Source of the DNA: JAUUZT01 sp964654015
Lineage (GTDB): Bacteria > Chloroflexota > Dehalococcoidia > GIF9 > AB-539-J10
Length of the DNA stretch: 33,416 nucleotides
NCBI GenBank assembly: GCA_964654015.1
Contig: CAZZHQ010000022.1
Span: 1-33,416, forward strand
Reading direction: 5' to 3'
Within the stretch, counting starts at the first letter, position 1. Each line of letters starts with the position of its first letter. A model generated the notes under the pieces. The model was not told the origin of the DNA. It did not search any database and worked only from the letters and a program-made list of their open reading frames with translations. Positions 8,017 to 15,728 of this stretch are shown piece by piece. The translations under genes were made by a program, and so were the position numbers.

Positions 8017-8748
8017 ATGACAACCACATTTACTTATTATGGTATCTCTTTTTTCCAGATTGAGGCACAGGGTAAAAAAATACTTGTAGACCCATGTATA
8101 ACTTCCAACCGTCTTTGCCCTATCAAGGTCGAAGACGTCACCCAGGCAGACATCATACTGGTCACCCACGGAGCCCCCGACCACATGGGCGATGCTATTG
8201 AGCTTCAAAAACGCAGCAATGCCATACTGATATCCGACCCTGCGGTGATAACGCACGCCATCAGTTCCGGCGTAAAGGCAGAGAAGACCATTAAGCTATT
8301 ATGGGGAGACCTTATAGAGATTGAAGGCGTCCAGATACTGGGCATTGAATGCCGTCATATATCCTTCTTCCAATCAGAAGGAAGATATCTCTCAGGTATG
8401 CCACTCAGTTTTGTGCTTTATCCCGAAGAAGGGACGAGCATCTATAACATAGGAGACTCTGCCCTGTTCAGTGACATGAAGCTCATTGGCGAGCTTTACA
8501 AGCCAAATATTGCCCTTGTTCCTATAGGAGGAAACCCCGAACTGACAGGGGGATGGGCTCACATGAGGCCTCTTGAAGCAGCTCTTTGCGTTAAATGGAC
8601 AACTCCAGAAGTCGTTATACCGACGCACTACGACCCAGCCACCGATGAATCCAGCCAGTTCAAAAACAAAGTAAGCAAGCTCTCTTCAGACGCCAGAATC
8701 ATGGCTTTACGGCCGGGAGAAACCTTCTCTTACACCCCACATAAATAG
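8017..8748 (+). CDS. Metallo-beta-lactamase-fold hydrolase, UlaG-like
   Basis: This 243-residue protein has the MBL metal motif in the form THGAPDH (His51, Asp55, His56), where the usual THxHxDH has lost its middle His, plus later His residues near 114 (ECRHIS) and 199 (THYDP). Similar 'metal-dependent hydrolase' proteins include UlaG (L-ascorbate-6-phosphate lactonase) and many uncharacterised members. There is no signal peptide, so it is cytoplasmic. A strong ribosome-binding site, AGGAGG, lies just before the ATG. The methyltransferase gene starts 2 nt after the stop, so the two are translationally coupled. The metal site probably binds only part of the usual ligand set; this should be checked against UlaG. 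Function unknown beyond the fold. Confidence 0.82.
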   Translation: MTTTFTYYGISFFQIEAQGKKILVDPCITSNRLCPIKVEDVTQADIILVTHGAPDHMGDAIELQKRSNAILISDPAVITHAISSGVKAEKTIKLLWGDLIEIEGVQILGIECRHISFFQSEGRYLSGMPLSFVLYPEEGTSIYNIGDSALFSDMKLIGELYKPNIALVPIGGNPELTGGWAHMRPLEAALCVKWTTPEVVIPTHYDPATDESSQFKNKVSKLSSDARIMALRPGETFSYTPHK

Positions 8749-8750
8749 AA

Positions 8751-9497
8751 ATGAAAACGGACTGGTATCAGCATTTCTTTTATGGAATTGTTTTAGATTA
8801 CTGGCGTAATCTCAATCCGCCTGAACAGACACAGCAAGAGGTGGATTTTCTGGCAGACATTTTCCCCCTGAGCACAAAACCACATCTACTCGATGTACCA
8901 TGCGGTAGCGGACGCCATTCACTGGAGTTGGCCTCCAGGGGCTACAGTATGGTGGGCGTTGACCTGTCTAAGGATTTCATCAGGGCGGCAAAGGAGCAGA
9001 CTGAGAATACTTCCCTGTCCGTGGAATGGGTAGAAGGCGATATGCAGCATCTCGCCCAGGAGGGAATCTTTGATGGTGCTTTTTGCTTTGGAAACAGCTT
9101 CGGCTATCTGCCTCATGTGAATACTGTTGATTTCCTGTCAGCTCTTTCACGTGCACTTAAACCCGGAGGCTGTTTCGTCCTGGATACCAGCATGGTCGCT
9201 GAATCGCTGCTGTTTAACCTGGAAGAACACGACTGGGAGCAATCAGAGGATATATACCTGCTTATGGAGCACCATTATGACAGCGAAAACAGTTGTCTGC
9301 AGACAGAGTATCTCTTTATGCAGGATGGAAGGTTTGAAACCAGGTCCTCCTGGCACCTGATATATACAGTAGCGGAGATCAGACGTCTGCTGGAGCAAGT
9401 AGGACTATCCACCACTGCCCTGTATGGCTCACTGGACAAAGAGCCATTTGAACTCGGCTCTCCTCATCTTCTCCTGGTAGCAAAGAAATCCAGTTAG
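8751..9497 (+). CDS. Class I SAM-dependent methyltransferase
   Basis: This 248-residue Rossmann methyltransferase has motif I LDVPCGSGRHS (47-57), the acidic residue ending strand 2 (VGVDLS, Asp71), an EGDMQ motif near 95 and a GNSFGYL segment (family of small-molecule methyltransferases). The acceptor cannot be predicted; N- or O-methylation of a small molecule is most usual. It starts 2 nt after the UlaG-like gene stop without its own ribosome-binding site, so it probably depends on translation of that gene. The gene end faces the reductase gene at 9638 (convergent). Confidence 0.85.
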   Translation: MKTDWYQHFFYGIVLDYWRNLNPPEQTQQEVDFLADIFPLSTKPHLLDVPCGSGRHSLELASRGYSMVGVDLSKDFIRAAKEQTENTSLSVEWVEGDMQHLAQEGIFDGAFCFGNSFGYLPHVNTVDFLSALSRALKPGGCFVLDTSMVAESLLFNLEEHDWEQSEDIYLLMEHHYDSENSCLQTEYLFMQDGRFETRSSWHLIYTVAEIRRLLEQVGLSTTALYGSLDKEPFELGSPHLLLVAKKSS

Positions 9498-9512
9498 CTT
9501 CTTGCAAATAAC

Positions 9513-9528
9513 TAACTCAACAGAGTTA
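9513..9528 (+). terminator. Small hairpin between convergent genes
   Basis: TAACTC and GAGTTA pair perfectly around the loop AACA. It lies 16 nt after the methyltransferase stop. No T-run follows, so it is at best a weak terminator. Confidence 0.25.
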
Positions 9529-9637
9529 TCCATTCCTCAACAACAACGTTCGCAGGTTTAAAAACGGCGCACAGGGCATTTTTTATTCATAACCAGTATT
9601 TGTTATTTGCTACATTTGAGCAAAATCAATCCCGCAC

Positions 9638-10747
9638 TTACTTGCCGGTTGACTTGGCTTCCACACCGCAATATAGACTATGCTCTTCCCTTGCTGCCTT
9701 CACGCACAAATTACAGGAAATACAGGTAGCCTTACGCACATCCCCAGCCTTCCATCGATTAATCAATCCTGGTTCTCTGATTAGAGGACGAGACAGTGAG
9801 ATATAATCAGCCATACCTCCAGTTAATAATCTCTCAGCCACCGAATAGGAACGGATACCTCCAACCAGCATCAGAGGAACTTTGATTTGCTGCTTGTAGC
9901 GCTGTGCCTCCTGGCGATAATATACTTCCTCTTCCTCCGTGTTAATCTTCCCCTCCCTAACGGCGCCGTTTTTACCCGAATACCTGGTCCCACCACTGAG
10001 TTCAATGGCGTCAATACCTGCCTCTTCGAGCATTGCTGAGACCTGTAGCATTTCATCAACATTAAAACCGCCATCGACAAAATCCGACGAATTCATCTTT
10101 ATCGTCACCGGATAGTCGTCACCAACCTCTGACCTTACCTTCTCCATTACCTCGAGGACAATTCGTGCCCTGTTTTCAACGCTTCCACCATAATCATCCT
10201 CCCTCTTATTATAAAAAGAAGAGAGAAATTGACTTATCAGGTAACCATGGGCCCCATGTAGTTGGACTCCATCAAAACCTGCCTCTCTGGCCCTAATAGC
10301 CGCATGTCCGAACTCTGCAACAACACGATTGATATCCTGTATAGTCATCGACCGGCAGAAAGAGCCCTCCTCGTTCTCCATCACCGATGGACCCAAAGGT
10401 TCCTGCCCTGTCAGTGAAGCATTGGCATGGCAACCGGCATGTGCCAGTTGCAGGATTATTTTGCCATCTGCACTATGAATAGACTCAGCCATCCTGGAAA
10501 GCCCGTCAATATAGCGATCGTTACTCACGCTAATTTGTCCCGGCCCAGCCTGCCCGTCACGATTGATATAGGCATGACCGGTGATAATCAAGCCCACGCC
10601 TCCATGGGCAAGTCCAAGCAATAAAGCATCTATCTCCTTAGTAGAGAACCCTTCTTTGTCCGCCATCCCATTCCACGTAGCTGAACGCACAAAGCGATTT
10701 TTTAATACCAGACCGCCGATATTCGTTTTATCATATAGTCCCTTCAT
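9638..10747 (-). CDS. Old Yellow Enzyme family NADH:flavin oxidoreductase
   Basis: A 369-residue single-domain TIM-barrel FMN reductase. Visible are the N-terminal FMN-binding RFVRSAT, LQLAHAG (99-105), HGAHGYLISQF with His164/His167, and YGGSVENR (186-193). Near the C terminus are Cys342, 345, 348 and 360, resembling the [4Fe-4S] site that follows the barrel in 2,4-dienoyl-CoA reductase; the C-terminal FAD/NAD domains of that enzyme are missing, so electrons must come from a partner. The start is the ATG at 10747, with GGAGGG 6 nt upstream, rather than an in-frame ATG further up. Likely reduces an activated C=C bond. The nearest same-strand neighbours are broken remains upstream. Confidence 0.9.
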   Translation of the reverse strand: MKGLYDKTNIGGLVLKNRFVRSATWNGMADKEGFSTKEIDALLLGLAHGGVGLIITGHAYINRDGQAGPGQISVSNDRYIDGLSRMAESIHSADGKIILQLAHAGCHANASLTGQEPLGPSVMENEEGSFCRSMTIQDINRVVAEFGHAAIRAREAGFDGVQLHGAHGYLISQFLSSFYNKREDDYGGSVENRARIVLEVMEKVRSEVGDDYPVTIKMNSSDFVDGGFNVDEMLQVSAMLEEAGIDAIELSGGTRYSGKNGAVREGKINTEEEEVYYRQEAQRYKQQIKVPLMLVGGIRSYSVAERLLTGGMADYISLSRPLIREPGLINRWKAGDVRKATCISCNLCVKAAREEHSLYCGVEAKSTGK

Positions 10748-10749
10748 TA

Positions 10750-10969
10750 TTTTCCCTCCAGACATTAATACTTCGTATAATACCAGATTCTGCTGCCCCC
10801 CTTGAGCATAAAGCAAGTATAATGATTGGAATTGTACAGAATTAATGACGCGAACACTAATCCTTCCCCTTCGGGCAAAGAAATTGCCCTTCTTTGGCGG
10901 CTCTCCCTGTATAAACAGAATTCCGGGACTGGTAGTTTCTTCCATGCTTGCCCACCAAACTCCCGGCAT
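10750..10969 (-). pseudogene. Probable relic of a formyltransferase catalytic-domain segment
   Basis: In frame with, and upstream of, the reductase start, the minus strand reads about 73 codons with no known reason to be coding. They align by eye with the second half of the formyltransferase N-terminal domain: GVWWASMEET, then SPGILFIQGE, GNFFARRGRISV, and SLYLLYAQGG...LVLYEVLMSGG. These correspond to the usual 'WAlinGe..TGvTif..deg.DsGdil.q..i.i' and 'tL.dkla..Gaell...l..l..G' blocks. The N-terminal half and folate site are missing. The piece runs straight into the ribosome-binding site of the reductase. This is motif recall, not a search; chance resemblance is possible. Confidence 0.4.
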
Positions 10970-11286
10970 GTAGAATAGAAGCAGTAAAAATCTATAACCT
11001 TATCAGGGGGGCTGACCCACAACCGGGCGCCTCTACCAGGTATGCTGATTCAAGCCTGAAACTTTTCTCCGCGGAGCTAATTCACCGAAATTACAGAGGG
11101 CTTCCCGGAGAGATAGCCAAGATTAACGAACGGGGTTTCGTGGTATCGACCAATGATGAAGCGATACTGATCAAGCAGGTGCGGCACGAGGGTTGCAAGA
11201 AGATAGAAGCATCGGACTTTGCCCGGCAGGCAAGGTTAACTGTTGGATGCCGACTTGGCTATTACCCGGGAAAGTCGTCTGCTTAA
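10948..11286 (+). pseudogene. Methionyl-tRNA formyltransferase-like C-terminal domain fragment
   Basis: About 100 codons, from roughly 10978 on, match the C-terminal domain of Fmt-type formyltransferases: IYNLIRGADPQPGAST, LKLFSAELI, LPGEIAKINERGFVVST, ILIKQVRHEG and KIEASDFA. The catalytic N-terminal domain is absent. An in-frame stop (TAG at 10933) lies just upstream, the only start is a TTG at 10948, and no ribosome-binding site is seen. It therefore looks like a gene remnant rather than a working gene. It lies head-to-head with the opposed fragment at 10750-10969, as if an inversion had broken one ancestral gene. Confidence 0.6.
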
Positions 11287-11457
11287 GGCAAACTATCGGC
11301 GCATTAGAGCGGCATTATCCTGGGTAATATAGCCAATTATTCCTTCTGACCCTGTAATAAGTGCAGTCCTGCTTCATTTGCATTAAAACACCTTTCTGGA
11401 TACTTTCAATCTCTTTACCCTTAAGCCTATATTCATGCCGCTGTTTTTGTCAATCAC

Positions 11458-11487
11458 TTGAGATAGAGGGAGGATATGCCTTATAAT
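11458..11487 (+). promoter_or_regulatory. Candidate sigma70-type promoter for the small lipoprotein gene
   Basis: TTGAGA (11458-11463) and a perfect TATAAT (11482-11487) are 18 nt apart. The predicted transcript would begin about 13 nt before the ATG at 11507. This supports the lipoprotein gene being expressed. Confidence 0.5.
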
Positions 11488-11506
11488 CATGCTTTAGGTA
11501 GCTCTA

Positions 11507-11920
11507 ATGAGAAAACAAACTATAATTATAGTAATCATCAGCCTGATAAGCATTCTGGCCCTGCTTTTACCCACTGGCTGTGAGCGTAACTATAACCCGA
11601 CAGCAGAGAATGCCCAGGGGGATTCGCAATCTTTTGAGCCTATTACCATATCTGGCGAAGGGAAAGCCAAATCCGACCCGTTCCAGATTCCTGGTAGACA
11701 ATGGATGGTTGACTGGTCATATACTTCTGACACTCCTGACAAAGCAGTCTTCAACGTCTTCATTTATCTAAACCGACGTATACAATATTATGTCGCGGAA
11801 ATCAAGCCATCAACTGAAACAAGCGGCTCGCAGGAGATTCATTTCGGCCCGGGCGAGTATTTTATCGAAGTATATCCTTACAATATTAATAGCTGGGAAC
11901 TTGTTATCAGGCCCGTATGA
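11507..11920 (+). CDS. Small hypothetical lipoprotein
   Basis: A 137-residue protein not recognised by family. It begins with a charged MRKQ, a long hydrophobic stretch (5-20) and the lipobox LPTGC with Cys25, so it is predicted to be exported and lipid-anchored. The mature part is short (about 112 residues), polar, rich in Tyr, Ser and Thr, and has alternating hydrophobic strands (FNVFIYL, IQYYVAEI, YFIEVYPY), suggesting a small beta-sandwich on the outer surface. It has its own promoter and stands alone between the formyltransferase relic and a convergent dehydrogenase gene. Function unknown. Confidence 0.75.
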   Translation: MRKQTIIIVIISLISILALLLPTGCERNYNPTAENAQGDSQSFEPITISGEGKAKSDPFQIPGRQWMVDWSYTSDTPDKAVFNVFIYLNRRIQYYVAEIKPSTETSGSQEIHFGPGEYFIEVYPYNINSWELVIRPV

Positions 11921-12022
11921 GCAAGCCCTTTCGTATATTTAAGCAACTATATAATGCCCGCCGGCGAAACATCCCCAGGTCTACAGCTACTAACAGGTTA
12001 TTCTCACTATAGGTATGATGTC

Positions 12023-12043
12023 AGGATTTTCCATAATCCTTTT
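12023..12043 (+). terminator. Possible terminator after the lipoprotein gene
   Basis: AGGATT (12023-12028) pairs with AATCCT (12035-12040) around a 6-nt loop, and a short T-run follows. It overlaps the end of the convergent dehydrogenase gene. The stem is short. Confidence 0.33.
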
Positions 12044-13056
12044 CATTCAAAAGTCACCACGCCCTGAATCCACGGTGTTTCAGGTTTAAGGAGTTCCTGA
12101 AATACGTCCTGAATGTCTTCCAGCGGAGCGAGATTTGAAATAATCGGCTTGACCTTTATTTTCTTCTTTTCCAGGAGATTCATTGCTATATACCATTCCC
12201 CAGCCAGTGTTCCATAGGAAGTTTTCATCTCTACTTCTCTCCCCACCCAATCAACAGGAGTACAACTAACTGGCTCCCATGCCAGGGAAACAACTATAAC
12301 TCTACCTGCTACTCGCAATGAGCCCAGTGCTTCCTGTAGCGTGGCATGAGCACCCGCACATTCGAATGCCAGGTCTACTCCAACACCAGTTTTACGAGTT
12401 ATCTCCTCTATCACTTTTTCCTGTATGGGATCAATAACCACATCTGCTCCCAGCAGGGAAGCAACCTTCCTCCTGGCGAGATTGGTTTCTGAAACGAATA
12501 TATCACCAGCCCCGGCAAGGGCAGCACATTGCTGGACCAATAGCCCAATAGGGCCCGCTCCAATCACCAGTACCCGATCGCCCAGTTTGATAGATGAAAG
12601 CCGCACCGCATGGAGTGATACGGTCAATGGCTCTACCAGGCAAGCCTCCAGATTGCTCACAGTCTCAGGTATTTTCATTAGATTGTCAGCATCTATTGCC
12701 ATGAACTCGGCATAGGCACCAGACCTTTGATCGAACATAAACCCTCGCTCCTTTGCACTATAACGCGGTGGATAACGAAAGATATCCTGTACAGGATTAA
12801 CTTTTCCTCCTGATGGTGCGGCACGATCCCCAACTTGAAAGTTCTTTACCTCTCTGCCTATCTCTACAACCCGGCCAGAGTATTCGTGCCCCATGATAGT
12901 CCCGGGTGACATCATTCCATAATGGTATCGGTGAAGATCAGATCCACATACAGCACAGTGAGTTATTTGAAGTAACACATCGTTAACGCCTGGCTCTGGT
13001 CTGGGGACCTCCTCTACTTTTAATACACCTTTTTCCTTAAATACAGCAGCTCTCAT
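12043..13056 (-). CDS. Zinc-dependent medium-chain dehydrogenase, sorbitol/threonine dehydrogenase-like
   Basis: A 337-residue medium-chain dehydrogenase. Catalytic-zinc residues are visible: Cys37 in HCAVCGSD and GHE (56-58). The NAD-binding domain has VIGAGPIG and an acidic Glu at the end of strand 2 (VSETNLARR), favouring NAD over NADP. The structural-zinc loop with four Cys is absent; the corresponding region (about 88-112) is rich in Pro, Tyr and Arg. ATG at 13056 is chosen over the in-frame GTG at 13062 because GGAGGA is 6 nt from the ATG and abuts the GTG. It follows the ThDP enzyme gene by 74 nt on the same strand, so the two may be co-transcribed and act on linked hydroxy/oxo substrates. 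Substrate unknown. Confidence 0.88.
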   Translation of the reverse strand: MRAAVFKEKGVLKVEEVPRPEPGVNDVLLQITHCAVCGSDLHRYHYGMMSPGTIMGHEYSGRVVEIGREVKNFQVGDRAAPSGGKVNPVQDIFRYPPRYSAKERGFMFDQRSGAYAEFMAIDADNLMKIPETVSNLEACLVEPLTVSLHAVRLSSIKLGDRVLVIGAGPIGLLVQQCAALAGAGDIFVSETNLARRKVASLLGADVVIDPIQEKVIEEITRKTGVGVDLAFECAGAHATLQEALGSLRVAGRVIVVSLAWEPVSCTPVDWVGREVEMKTSYGTLAGEWYIAMNLLEKKKIKVKPIISNLAPLEDIQDVFQELLKPETPWIQGVVTFE

Positions 13057-13130
13057 GCTCACTCCTCCAGTTCGTTTTTCAGGACGTTCAATCTAGTTGA
13101 CAGACTCTAAATAAATACTTTTCTTTTTTA

Positions 13131-14840
13131 TCAGGCTGGGGTCCATGGTGCAGGAGGAGTCCCTTGTGGATCAGTAACAACATCTATGACAACTGGCATT
13201 GCAGCCGAGAGGGCCTGCTCCAGTGCTCCGGCTATTTGTTCCGGTTGTTCCACTCGTATCCCCAGACAACCTATTTCATCAGCTATCCTGGCAAAATTGA
13301 TACTACTGAAGCGATAAAAACTTTCCCTATTTCCTGGTCTATCGCCATAGGCAGCATCAACTCCATTTGCACATTGCATTAATCCTGAGTTATTGTTTAC
13401 CACGGTGACAGTATTGATTCCATACCGCCGGGCAGTCTCGAGTTCACTAAGGTGATACCAGAACCCTCCATCCCCAGTGAAACAAACCACCGGCCTGTCA
13501 GGAGCTGCGCATTTGGCACCAAGAGAGGCAGGGAAAGCCCAACCCAGGGATCCGGCGGATCGAATATAACTTTGTCCCGGCTTTGTAATATCCACCATAG
13601 TACCTGTCCAAATACCAGAATAGCCTGTGTCTACTACAAGAATGCCATTTGGAGGAAGATAGTTAGTAAGTTCTCGACAAAGTCTCTCAGGACGTATTGG
13701 CGAATCCTTGGAATTACGCAGTGGCTCAAGTTTGTTACGCCACTCTTGAACCAGACCCTGAGCCCGTCTCGCCCAGCTATCATCAATTGCCTTACGTGTA
13801 ACACTAGCCTCAAGCATGTTTACACAGACCTTTGCATCCCCGATAACCGGGAACGTGTTGGGATAATTTCTCCCCGGTTCCGAGGGATTGATATCAATAT
13901 GTATTATCTGCGTACCTGGTCGTGGTATTTTCCACATATTAGTCACCTGGTCACCAGTACGGCTTCCTATATAGAGTACCAGGTCCGCTTCGAACACTAC
14001 TTTATTAGCACATGAGCGGGAATAGGTACCTACCGACCCTATACTAAGGGGATGATCCTCTGGAATTATCCCCTTTCCAGTAAGAGAAGTGGCTACTGGA
14101 ATAGTCATTCTTTCGGCAAGTTTCACAATTTCGGGGCCTGCTGCAGAGGCAGTTGCCCCTCCTCCAGCGACGATAACAGGTCTTTCTGCGTTTTCCAGGA
14201 GCCGGGCTGCTTCCTCCACGCTCTCTCTTTCAGGTGCTGGACGATAAGGAGGATAGAAAGAGAAAAGTTTCTCATCAACCACTTCCATATCCGCCTCGAC
14301 TGTTTCAAGGCTATCCTTAATGTATTCCATAATATCAAGATGCACCGGGCCTGGAGAGCTTGTAGTCGCTTCACGAAAAGCTTGTCGCAACAAATTAGGC
14401 AATTGCTCCACTACCTCAACCTCTACATTATATTTGGTAACTGGAGCAAACAGAGGGCCATGGATAATTTCCTGATATGCGTTGCTGTAGCGAGCAATAG
14501 GAGGCCTGTGTCCTGTAATTGCTATTACAGGAGACCTCGCTAAAAAGGCGTCCTGCAGTCCGGCGGCAAGATTGGCAGCTCCAACCGATTGAGACATACA
14601 GATACCCGGTCCATGTCTCACCCTTGCATATCCATCAGCCATATAAGCCGCCGCTTTTTCCGTATGAGCCAGCACTTTATTGATACCCAGAATTTCCATC
14701 TCAACCAGGGTTCTTCTGAGCACCGCTTCAACATAGAAGATATAGGTCATTCCATAGCTCTTGAAGGTCTCCGCAATAAAGCGAGCCCCAGTCATCCTGG
14801 ATGACGTCTGCGGCTTGTTTTTCCTCTTGCTATTATCCAT
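13131..14840 (-). CDS. ThDP-dependent enzyme, acetolactate-synthase-like (second copy)
   Basis: A full-length (569-residue) three-domain ThDP enzyme. Activator Glu61 lies in AHTEKAA, SVGAANLAAG follows, the central domain has AGGGATAS and DINPSEPGR, and the diphosphate motif is GDG (456-458) to NNN (482-484). It is only distantly similar to the copy at 6247, so it is not a recent duplicate. The start at 14840 is preferred: AAGGTGAG lies upstream, whereas the in-frame ATG at 14858 has no ribosome-binding site. Downstream on the same strand is a medium-chain dehydrogenase, and divergently a corrinoid protein. Candidate roles are acetolactate synthase-like carboligation, glyoxylate carboligase or 2-oxo acid decarboxylation; no regulatory subunit (IlvH) gene is adjacent, which argues against branched-chain synthesis. 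Confidence 0.88.
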   Translation of the reverse strand: MDNSKRKNKPQTSSRMTGARFIAETFKSYGMTYIFYVEAVLRRTLVEMEILGINKVLAHTEKAAAYMADGYARVRHGPGICMSQSVGAANLAAGLQDAFLARSPVIAITGHRPPIARYSNAYQEIIHGPLFAPVTKYNVEVEVVEQLPNLLRQAFREATTSSPGPVHLDIMEYIKDSLETVEADMEVVDEKLFSFYPPYRPAPERESVEEAARLLENAERPVIVAGGGATASAAGPEIVKLAERMTIPVATSLTGKGIIPEDHPLSIGSVGTYSRSCANKVVFEADLVLYIGSRTGDQVTNMWKIPRPGTQIIHIDINPSEPGRNYPNTFPVIGDAKVCVNMLEASVTRKAIDDSWARRAQGLVQEWRNKLEPLRNSKDSPIRPERLCRELTNYLPPNGILVVDTGYSGIWTGTMVDITKPGQSYIRSAGSLGWAFPASLGAKCAAPDRPVVCFTGDGGFWYHLSELETARRYGINTVTVVNNNSGLMQCANGVDAAYGDRPGNRESFYRFSSINFARIADEIGCLGIRVEQPEQIAGALEQALSAAMPVVIDVVTDPQGTPPAPWTPA

Positions 14841-15080
14841 AATACTCACCTTCTCCATTCAAATATGATATTCACTCTAACATAGGTAAGACAGAACCAA
14901 TACTGGTGTTACTTTTTCCCTTTGGTATGCCTTTTTATTGATTTGCTTGCAGAGTATTGTACACAGTGAGTTATGGTTAAGCAACGTATTTCCACCTTTT
15001 ATTAGCATCTATTCGTTTTCTTTTCTATATGTACTCTTAGTTCTGAAGATGGTAAACTAACACAAAGGAGGTGTCTTCAT

Positions 15081-15728
15081 ATGGCAGACTATTCTCTACT
15101 ATCACAGGCGATAATCGAAGGTAAAGGAGATCAGACAGCAGGATTAGCTACCGATGCGCTTAATTCGGGAGCCAGTCCCCGGGATATCATCTCACAGGTA
15201 CTACAACCGGCAATGGACACAGTAGGAGAAAAATTTTCAAGCGGAGAGTTTTTCCTGCCGGACATGCTGTTGGCAGCAAGAGCGATGAATAACGCCCTTG
15301 CGATACTGAAGCCACTTCTTGCCGACACTGAAATGCCAACGCTGGGGAAGGTTGTGATTGGCACCGTGAAGGGAGATATCCATGATATCGGCAAAAACAT
15401 CGTAGCCACATTCCTGGGAGGAGTGGGATTTGAGGTAATTGACCTTGGAGAGGATGTGCCTGACGACAAATTTGTCGAAGCAGTAAAAGAGAACAAGGCA
15501 GACATCCTGGGTCTCTGCGCCCTGCTTACCACAACCATGCCTTCTATAGGTACCGTAATAAAAGCATTGGAGACTGCTGGTTTACGCTCAAGCATCAAGA
15601 TAATAGTTGGAGGGGCTCCGGTAACAAGAGATTATGCAGCCCACATCGGGGCGGATGCTTATGCCCATGATGGAGGTGAGGCAGCCAAAGTCTGTAAGGA
15701 ACTAATGACAGCCAGAGGATCAGTCTAA
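15081..15728 (+). CDS. Corrinoid (B12-binding) methyl-carrier protein, MtaC/MtbC/MttC-like
   Basis: The 215-residue protein has the two domains of methyl-carrying corrinoid proteins: an N-terminal helical cap domain (about 1-88) and a C-terminal Rossmann domain with DIHDIGKN (99-106), where His101 is the lower ligand of cobalt. GLCALLTTTMP and VGGAPVT complete the B12 signature. It carries a methyl group from a first methyltransferase to a second one. A strong AAAGGAGG site precedes the ATG. The stop overlaps the ATG of the next gene by one base (TAATG), so the UroD-like gene is coupled to it. No methyltransferase I for a known donor (MtaB, MtbB, MttB) lies in the window, so the donor is unknown. 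Confidence 0.93.
   Translation: MADYSLLSQAIIEGKGDQTAGLATDALNSGASPRDIISQVLQPAMDTVGEKFSSGEFFLPDMLLAARAMNNALAILKPLLADTEMPTLGKVVIGTVKGDIHDIGKNIVATFLGGVGFEVIDLGEDVPDDKFVEAVKENKADILGLCALLTTTMPSIGTVIKALETAGLRSSIKIIVGGAPVTRDYAAHIGADAYAHDGGEAAKVCKELMTARGSV

Noticed and set aside
10765..11022. An 85-residue minus-strand frame overlapping the formyltransferase pieces
   Set aside because: It reads through both relics in another frame and resembles nothing; it is most likely an accidental open frame.
11315..11383. A minus-strand 22-residue reading frame with AAAGGTG upstream
   Set aside because: Too short and not recognised; it could be a small-protein remnant, but nothing beyond one start and a weak ribosome-binding site supports it.
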